Source: an uncultured Bacteroidales bacterium
GTDB taxonomy: Bacteria; Bacteroidota; Bacteroidia; Bacteroidales; P3
NCBI GenBank assembly: GCA_937884485.1
Contig: CALGCG010000093.1
Coordinates: 1-27,813, forward strand
Direction of reading: 5' to 3'
Length of the DNA: 27,813 nucleotides
Shown here: positions 22,447 to 27,813 of the stretch, one piece after another
How positions within the stretch are numbered: position 1 is the stretch's first letter
How the letters are laid out: each line of letters begins with the position of its first letter
Notes under the pieces: generated by a model
What the model was told of the DNA's origin: nothing
Database searches by the model: none
Seen by the model: only the letters and a program-made list of their open reading frames with translations
Program-made: the position numbers and the translations under genes

Positions 22447-25397
22447 CAGCGAATCACTGTCACTGTGCCCTGTACAGAACTCAGTGTTGTTGTGCCGGGC
22501 TTGCGGAAACGGCAGGTGTACACGTAGGCTCCCTGCGGTACGGGCTCGCCGTTGTAGGTGCCGTCCCATTCGAAGTGCACGTTGTCGGATTCATACACCA
22601 GTTCGCCCCGGCGGTTGTAAATATAGATGTGGAAGAATTCGTATTCGTTGATGCTGTAGATGGTGAACTTGTCGTTGCCGTCGCTCGACCCAGGGGTGAA
22701 AGCTGACGGGAACCATACGGTGAATATGTTCACCGGAATCTGGAATGGGTATTCTGTCGGGCAGTTCAGGGCGTTATAGCTTGTCAGCACGACAGGCACG
22801 GAATCGAAGCCTATGCAGTTGGCGAAGGTGTGGCTCACCTCGCGCCCTGTGGCCACCTCGCCGTTGTTGAACAGCCAGGAGGAACTGACGCCGTAGGTCG
22901 ATTGGTCGCGCAGCGTCACATGTGGCTTGTCGGTATCGATGAATGTCGGGGTGAGTTTGACATGGGGCACCGGCAGCGGTACAATGGTGACGGTCTTCTT
23001 CAGCGGCGTGGCATTGCAGTTGTTGGAACCGTGGCCCACCATGGTGTACACCGTGGTTACTGAAGGCGAAACATTGATCTGCTCGGCATTCTCCTGGCCG
23101 TCAAGGGAGGGGTCTGCGGGCGAGGCCGTCCAGCTGTAGTGGTGTGCGTCGCTGCCGGTCAGTGTCGCCACGTCGCCGGGGCAGATACGTCCGTCGGCAG
23201 GAAGCATTTTCAGTTGCGGTCGCACCACATAGGCGTGGATGCTGTCCCATGCCACGCATTCCTGCGGACTGGTCACCTTCACGAAATAGGTGGAGGTATC
23301 GGCGTAGGGTATCACCTCCAGTGTCGGGCCGGCGGGCAGGTTGCCGGTGATTGTGCCGTAGGTGCGCGACCACTCGTAGGTGCACCCGTCCACACCGATG
23401 GCTCTCACGGTGGCGTTGGTCTTGCTGCCTTGGCATACCACGGTGTCGCCTATCACCTCCAACTCGGGGTGCAGGAACACCGATACGGTGTCTCTCACCG
23501 TGGTGTGGCACCACAGCGTATCGCCGTTGCTGTTAATCATGTCCACGTAGTAGCTGCCATTGCGCACCTCCAGTTCGATGGGCTCCACGGCATGACTGAA
23601 TGAACGGACGACGACGCGGTTGGTTTCGCCTCTGCCGATGATGGAGTCAGAAAGTGTCATATCGCTGTTGTCGGCATTTGCGGCGCGGAAACGCCAGATA
23701 CGGGTATTCTGTTCGCCGGTGGTGGTGTCTGCCATCGTTGTGGGGTCGGCGTCGCAGAGCACGTAGTCCGAAACGGTCATGCCGGCTACGGGGTTTTTCC
23801 TGGGCAGCAGGGGATAGATGGCGTCCGAGTAGCAGCTGGCATCGGTGGTGATGGTGCGCACACGCACGCCTTTCAGGTCGGTGTTGTTGAAGGTGTAGTG
23901 GGCACTGTCTCCGACGAGCGTGGCGATGGGTGTGCCATTGCAGGCGGGGTTGTCGTAGAACTTCCATTGTGTTTGTCCGGGCACCACCAGTGTTGGGTCG
24001 CCAGGCACATAGCTCTGGTTCCATAGATGCGCCGAGCCGTCGCAGAGCATCAGCGAGTCGATTTCCATTGTCGGCTTGGTGTTCTGCACATTGACATAGA
24101 GGTAGGAGTCAAAAGGTTTGTTCGGGTCGAGGGCCGAGGTCATCTTGCAGCGGAAGGTCTGCAGGTTGCCAACGGAGTCGATGGCTATGGCGTTGCCCGT
24201 GGGGCCGAATCGGCGTGTCACTCTGAAGTCGTTGGCCTGTGCACGGTAGGTGTTGCTGGTGTTTACGGAGGGGGTGAGCTGACGCCAGGTGAAGTGGCTG
24301 AAATCGCCTCCCGGACCGAAGTTGGAGGCATAGGCGGGCTCGCCCACGCCCCATTCGGATGCATACCACACATAGTTTCTCATGTTGGAGGGGGCCGAGA
24401 GGGTTGTCACGTTGGTGTCAAGTCCCGCAGGGCATCCCGCGGTCTTGATGGTCATCGGGCGGCACTCGCCGGCGATATAGGCGTAGGCATAGTGGGCATT
24501 GTATATGCAGTCGTAGATGAGCACCTGTATCTGCACCTCTTCATAGAGATGGTTGCTCAGGTCGATGCACACTTTCTCCCAGTCCTTGTAGTAGACGGCG
24601 TTGTATCCCGAACCATAGGAATGCCATCCGGTTGCACCTGATGCGGCCATGGTGACATAGTCCATGTTGTTGCAGTCTGCAGTGTGGTCGCTGGAAGAGG
24701 TGGAGCTGATGTAGTAGGCCAGGGTGTCGCTGATCTGCGTCCAGATGTTGGAATTGTTCTTTTTCATGACGCGGATAATGAACGTCGGGTTGCCGCGCTG
24801 GCCGTGGGTAGGCGATTCGGCCACGATGGCATAGTAGATGTACATCATGGCGTTGTCGTCGGTAACGCGCATGGTGTAGTTCAATTGGGCTCCGCCATAT
24901 TCAGCGTCGTATTTTGAGCATCCGTCGCCGATGCGTATGCTTTTGGTGATGTTGGTGTTGATGGCGCCAGGAGTGGTGTCGTGTGTGTTGAACTGTGTGG
25001 GGACATAGGGAAGCTGGTTGCCCGTGTTGGGGTCGTGGCCCGTCAGGTTGGTCATGATGACATACTGGTTTGTGTGGTTGGGGATGCCGGAACCAGCGCA
25101 TGAACCGCTGGAACTGGCACTGTTCACCCCTGCCAGTTGGGATGCAGTGTAGGACGTACTCATTGCCGACACACCTGTTTCTCCGGTAATGGGGTTGGGG
25201 CATAGTTTGTTGCTCGAAGTGATGGTTATTCCCTGGCCCGAATACTTGTTGGTTTGGGCTCCGCCAACGGTGAAGTTGGCGGGGTTGTTCCAGCCGGGGC
25301 ACGCTGTAGCCTGGCTCCATTGTCCGTAAACGGAGGTCTCTGACATAAGTGCCAACCCCAGTAGCACCATCATTAGGAATACACTCTTTTTTGCCAT
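22446..25397 (-). CDS. Secreted multidomain protein with type B T9SS C-terminal domain
   Basis: 983 residues. A signal peptide (MAKKSVFLMMVLLGLALMS to about residue 26) leads into Ser/Thr/Asn-rich, beta-rich sequence of immunoglobulin-like and PKD-like segments (for example PHVTLRDQSTYGVSSSWLFN). The C-terminal ~90 residues match the gliding-motility-associated/CHU_C type B T9SS sorting domain. This begins VWFPSAFTPGSSDGNDKFTI, followed by FHIYIYNRRGELVYES, FEWDGTYNGEPVPQGAYVY and a terminal valine-rich strand. It should be exported through the outer membrane by T9SS, so the organism presumably has that machinery. Type B cargo is usually soluble or surface-associated; its ligand is unknown. 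N-terminal cysteines are many and may form disulphides. It is the first gene of an operon with recQ and has a promoter at 25464-25495. Confidence 0.88.
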   Translation of the reverse strand: MAKKSVFLMMVLLGLALMSETSVYGQWSQATACPGWNNPANFTVGGAQTNKYSGQGITITSSNKLCPNPITGETGVSAMSTSYTASQLAGVNSASSSGSCAGSGIPNHTNQYVIMTNLTGHDPNTGNQLPYVPTQFNTHDTTPGAINTNITKSIRIGDGCSKYDAEYGGAQLNYTMRVTDDNAMMYIYYAIVAESPTHGQRGNPTFIIRVMKKNNSNIWTQISDTLAYYISSTSSSDHTADCNNMDYVTMAASGATGWHSYGSGYNAVYYKDWEKVCIDLSNHLYEEVQIQVLIYDCIYNAHYAYAYIAGECRPMTIKTAGCPAGLDTNVTTLSAPSNMRNYVWYASEWGVGEPAYASNFGPGGDFSHFTWRQLTPSVNTSNTYRAQANDFRVTRRFGPTGNAIAIDSVGNLQTFRCKMTSALDPNKPFDSYLYVNVQNTKPTMEIDSLMLCDGSAHLWNQSYVPGDPTLVVPGQTQWKFYDNPACNGTPIATLVGDSAHYTFNNTDLKGVRVRTITTDASCYSDAIYPLLPRKNPVAGMTVSDYVLCDADPTTMADTTTGEQNTRIWRFRAANADNSDMTLSDSIIGRGETNRVVVRSFSHAVEPIELEVRNGSYYVDMINSNGDTLWCHTTVRDTVSVFLHPELEVIGDTVVCQGSKTNATVRAIGVDGCTYEWSRTYGTITGNLPAGPTLEVIPYADTSTYFVKVTSPQECVAWDSIHAYVVRPQLKMLPADGRICPGDVATLTGSDAHHYSWTASPADPSLDGQENAEQINVSPSVTTVYTMVGHGSNNCNATPLKKTVTIVPLPVPHVKLTPTFIDTDKPHVTLRDQSTYGVSSSWLFNNGEVATGREVSHTFANCIGFDSVPVVLTSYNALNCPTEYPFQIPVNIFTVWFPSAFTPGSSDGNDKFTIYSINEYEFFHIYIYNRRGELVYESDNVHFEWDGTYNGEPVPQGAYVYTCRFRKPGTTTLSSVQGTVTVIR

Positions 25398-25463
25398 GGT
25401 ATTTTGTGTTATTTATTTGTAATTCAGTTTACTGCGCAAACGCCGCTTCCTGTTCCATTGGAG

Positions 25464-25495
25464 CAAAGTTAGCAAATCTTTTTTATTTGTGCAAC
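25464..25495 (-). promoter_or_regulatory. Promoter of the T9SS protein-recQ operon
   Basis: On the minus strand, TAACTTTG (25464-25471) matches TAnnTTTG. A GTTG at 25492-25495, 20 bases upstream, is an imperfect -33 box. The start codon is 67 bases downstream. The remaining AT-rich spacer to the rpsA terminator (25496-25631) holds nothing I recognise. Confidence 0.55.
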
Positions 25496-25631
25496 TTTTT
25501 TTCTTTGCCCCCCATATATATAGACACCAAAAAGGCCCTAAAATTTCACTGAAACATGAAAAAAAATCATAAAAAATGTTAAACGGCACTGGAGGTATTC
25601 CCTATGCAATTGGTTTGCAGAATATTGGTTG

Positions 25632-25672
25632 AAAAAAAGAAACGCCCGGCGAAACCGGGCGTTCTTTTTTTT
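25632..25672. terminator. Bidirectional terminator after rpsA
   Basis: A 9-bp stem (aacgcccgg 25641-25649, ccgggcgtt 25655-25663) with loop cgaaa is flanked by an A-tract (25632-25638) and a T-tract (25665-25672). On the minus strand it lies 33 bases after the rpsA stop. Confidence 0.88.
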
Positions 25673-25704
25673 GAAAAGTCGGTCAGTAAAACAGGAATAC
25701 TGTT

Positions 25705-27477
25705 TTATTTCTCCTCTTTCAGTTTCTGGAAGATGTCGAGGTCGCCAAGAGTGGTCTTCTCGAGGCTCTCGTTGATCTGCTTCACCGACTTGGAGGTGGT
25801 GCGGCCTTTCTTGTCATCGCTTTCGACGCGCACGTCGTCCTTGCCGTCCTGGAAGGTGCGGGTGTGGCTGACGATGATCTTCTTGCTGTCCTTGGAGAAC
25901 TCAATGACCTTGAAGTCGAGGGTCTCGCCGTTCTTGGCCTTGCTCTTGTCCTCTTTGTCGAGGTGACGCATGGGTGCGAAAGCTTCGACGTCGTAGGGCA
26001 GGATGACGGTGGCGCCCTTGTCGTTCATGTTGACGATCTTGCCCTGGTGCACGCTGCCAACGGTGAAGAGGCTCTCGTAGACATCCCAGGGATTCTCCTC
26101 GAGCTGCTTGTGGCCGAGGCTGAGGCGGCGGTTTTCGGCATCGACTTCGAGGACCACCACGTCGATCTTCTCACCGATCTTGGTGAACTCGGCGGGGTGT
26201 TTGATCTTCTTGCTCCAGCTGAGGTCGCTGATGTGGATCAGGCCGTCGACGCCTTCCTCAAGCTCGACAAAGATGCCGAAGTTGGTGAAGTTGCGCACGG
26301 TGGCGGTATGCTTGCTGCCCACGGGGTATTTCTCGGCGATGGCCAGCCAGGGGTCGGGCATGAGCTGGCGGATGCCGAGGCTCATCTTGCGGTTCTCGCG
26401 GTCGAGGGTCAGGATGACGGCTTCGACCTCGTCGCCCACCTTCAGGAAGTCCTGAGCGGAGCGCAGGTGCTGGCTCCAGCTCATCTCGCTGACGTGGATC
26501 AGGCCTTCGACGCCGGGGATCACCTCGACGAAGGCACCGTAGTCGGCCAGGACGACAACTTTACCCTTCACATGGTCGCCTTCCTTGAGGTTCGGGTCGA
26601 GGGCGTCCCAGGGGTGAGGAGTGAGCTGCTTCAGGCCGAGGGCTATGCGGCGCTTGGCCTCGTCGAAGTCGAGGATGACGACGTTGATCTTCTGGTCCAG
26701 CTGGACAATCTCTTCGGGGTGGTTGATGCGGCCCCAGCTGAGGTCGGTGATGTGGATGAGGCCATCCACGCCGCCGAGGTCGACGAAGACACCGTAGCTG
26801 GTGATGTTCTTGACGACACCTTCCAGCACCTGGCCTTTCTCGAGGTGGCTGATGATTTCGGCTTTCTGGGCCTCGATCTCGTCCTCGATGAGGGCTTTGT
26901 GGCTGACGACGACATTCTTGTATTCATGGTTGATTTTGACGACTTTGAATTCCATCTGCTTGTCGACGTAGACGTCGTAGTCGCGGATGGGCTTGACATC
27001 GATCTGGCTGCCGGGAAGGAAGGCCTCGATGTTGTCGAACACGGTGACGATCAGGCCGCCCTTGGTGCGGCTCTTGACGTAGCCGGTGATGATTTCCTGG
27101 TTGTCGTAGGCTTGGTTGACGCGCTCCCAGCTCTTGAGGATGCGGGCTTTCTTGTGGCTCAGCATGAGCTGGCCGTTGGCGTCCTCCTGGCTCTCGACGT
27201 AGACCTCGATCTTGTCGCCCGGCTTGAAGTCGGGGTTGTAGCGCAGTTCGCTGATGGGGATGACGCCGTCGCTCTTGGCTCCGACGTTCACCACGGCCTC
27301 GCGGTCGGTCAGGGCAACGATGGTGCCTTCGATGACCTCCTGCTCGGTGAACGAGTTGAAACTCTTGTCGTACTGCTCGTCCTTTTCGCTGGCTTTCTGA
27401 ACATTGATTTTACCGGCTTTCTCGTCGATGGCATCCCAATCGAAATCTGCCAGCGGTTTCACTTCTTTATAATTCAT
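25705..27477 (-). CDS. rpsA: 30S ribosomal protein S1
   Basis: 590-residue S1 with six S1 (OB-fold) RNA-binding domains, the normal number, at roughly 40-110, 125-195, 210-280, 297-367, 384-454 and 470-540. Domains 3 to 5 are the most canonical, each with the G-x-F-V-x-L...GLIHxSDLSW pattern (VDGLIHITDLSW, VEGLIHVSEMSW, VDGLIHISDLSW), and domains 1 and 2 are more diverged. The protein tethers mRNA to the 30S subunit. The C-terminal tail (about 555-590) is Lys/Asp-rich and ends LGDLDIFQKLKEEK. The frame is open to 27603, but ATG 27477 (MNYKEVKPLADFDWDA) is the usual start. The promoter lies at 27609-27639, giving a leader of about 125 bases with a hairpin just before the start. Confidence 0.96.
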   Translation of the reverse strand: MNYKEVKPLADFDWDAIDEKAGKINVQKASEKDEQYDKSFNSFTEQEVIEGTIVALTDREAVVNVGAKSDGVIPISELRYNPDFKPGDKIEVYVESQEDANGQLMLSHKKARILKSWERVNQAYDNQEIITGYVKSRTKGGLIVTVFDNIEAFLPGSQIDVKPIRDYDVYVDKQMEFKVVKINHEYKNVVVSHKALIEDEIEAQKAEIISHLEKGQVLEGVVKNITSYGVFVDLGGVDGLIHITDLSWGRINHPEEIVQLDQKINVVILDFDEAKRRIALGLKQLTPHPWDALDPNLKEGDHVKGKVVVLADYGAFVEVIPGVEGLIHVSEMSWSQHLRSAQDFLKVGDEVEAVILTLDRENRKMSLGIRQLMPDPWLAIAEKYPVGSKHTATVRNFTNFGIFVELEEGVDGLIHISDLSWSKKIKHPAEFTKIGEKIDVVVLEVDAENRRLSLGHKQLEENPWDVYESLFTVGSVHQGKIVNMNDKGATVILPYDVEAFAPMRHLDKEDKSKAKNGETLDFKVIEFSKDSKKIIVSHTRTFQDGKDDVRVESDDKKGRTTSKSVKQINESLEKTTLGDLDIFQKLKEEK

Positions 27478-27483
27478 TCTTTT

Positions 27484-27503
27484 TGCGGAGAGTGAGCTCC
27501 GCA
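27484..27503 (-). promoter_or_regulatory. Start-proximal hairpin in the rpsA leader
   Basis: On the minus strand, TGCGGAG and CTCCGCA (7 bp) enclose a 6-base loop. The structure ends six bases before the rpsA ATG, followed by AAAAGA. It could mask or expose the ribosome-loading region; autoregulation by S1 is known in other bacteria but is only inferred here. Confidence 0.55.
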
Positions 27504-27608
27504 TCTCTTTTTTTTGTGCCCCCTGCCCGGCACGGGTTTGACATTTTTGTGGTTCAAATGCTTGTACAACAGTCCGTTGGCAGGAAACGGCGTGTGCAAA
27601 CAATGTTG

Positions 27609-27639
27609 CAAAGATACAACTTTTTTATGATATGGCAAA
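27609..27639 (-). promoter_or_regulatory. Promoter of rpsA
   Basis: On the minus strand, TTTG (27636-27639), 19 bases, TATCTTTG (27609-27616) followed by CA, a perfect match to the Bacteroidota consensus. Confidence 0.85.
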
Positions 27640-27742
27640 AAAAATCCTTCTCCCTTGCCCGTTTTCCTCCCTGCCAGAGCCTGTTCCCTCCCGCTGCCGG
27701 CATCGCCCCCGACAGGCCCCCAATTCGCCCCCGCTTCGCCCC

Positions 27743-27813
27743 TTCCTATATACTTCCTATATAGTTCTTATATAGTTCTTATATACTGTATATAGGAACT
27801 ATATAAGAACTAT
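27743..27813. repeat. Inverted array of 11-bp AT-rich units
   Basis: Four head-to-tail 11-base units, TTCCTATATAC, TTCCTATATAG, TTCTTATATAG and TTCTTATATAC, span 27743-27786. After a single T (27787) the complementary units GTATATAGGAA, CTATATAAGAA and CTAT follow to the window end. The arms 27761-27786 and 27788-27813 pair over 26 positions with one G-T. The array probably continues beyond the window. The stretch 27646-27742 to its left is C/T-rich on this strand and holds no gene. Confidence 0.9.

Noticed and set aside
25864..27495. 543-codon open frame antisense to rpsA
   Set aside because: It is a shadow of the strongly biased rpsA codons, giving a Val/Asp/Leu-rich translation without domains.
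27478..27603. 42-residue extension of S1
   Set aside because: It is within the leader and contains the start-proximal hairpin; S1 relatives begin at the internal ATG.
1..27813. Insertion sequence, prophage or integrative element
   Set aside because: No transposase, integrase, phage structural or conjugation gene is seen, and the tRNA genes are not flanked by direct repeats I can recognise.

Overview
This window comes from a Bacteroidota chromosome, almost certainly order Bacteroidales. The basis is threefold. First, nearly every transcription unit is preceded by the Bacteroidota promoter (TTTG, about 19-22 bases, then TAnnTTTG). Second, it carries lineage-restricted families (DUF4296, DUF4270, DUF3078, Bacteroidota-type six-domain S1). 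Third, it carries a large secreted protein with a type B type IX secretion (T9SS) C-terminal domain plus a PorE-like envelope protein. The DNA is fairly GC-rich for the order. I cannot assign a genus. No phage, transposase, CRISPR array or rRNA was found.

Layout, left to right. (1) 1-671: the 3' part of a DegT/DnrJ/EryC1/StrS sugar aminotransferase gene. (2) 672-1606: a 935-base non-coding stretch built from a tandem ~155-bp repeat and a dispersed TCACACAGATAGCACAGA-type motif. (3) ddl (D-Ala-D-Ala ligase), a bidirectional terminator and a convergent tRNA-Cys. (4) A two-component pair: a lipoprotein-type TPR histidine kinase and its response regulator, followed by nadB from its own promoter. 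(5) Leftward: a DUF4296 lipoprotein and a cysteine-containing lipoprotein separated by a hairpin/U-tract, then tRNA-Val. (6) A leftward operon sufC-sufD-porE-like-ABC exporter (8617-13917) with overlapping or near-abutting genes. (7) A divergent SAM hydroxide adenosyltransferase (rightward). (8) A leftward recX-DUF3078 pair and, divergently, a rightward operon: degenerate starch-synthase-like protein, DUF4270 lipoprotein, 14-repeat MORN protein, Maf. (9) A leftward pair: the T9SS type B protein and a translationally coupled RecQ helicase whose stop codon overlaps that of maf. (10) Leftward rpsA with a hairpin next to its start codon. (11) The last ~70 bases form an inverted array of 11-bp AT-rich units running off the window edge.

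Functionally this is mostly core metabolism and envelope biology: peptidoglycan precursor (ddl), NAD (nadB), Fe-S assembly (sufCD), lipid/drug export (MsbA-like), T9SS cargo and envelope component, nucleotide housecleaning (maf), DNA repair (recQ, recX) and translation (rpsA, tRNAs). The less ordinary parts are the 155-bp repeat array, the 11-bp inverted array, the start-adjacent hairpins of DUF4296 and rpsA, the four-cysteine tail of a short SufD in a cluster without sufB, the catalytically eroded GT5-like protein heading the DUF4270/MORN/Maf operon, and recQ fused by TGATG coupling to a secreted surface protein.
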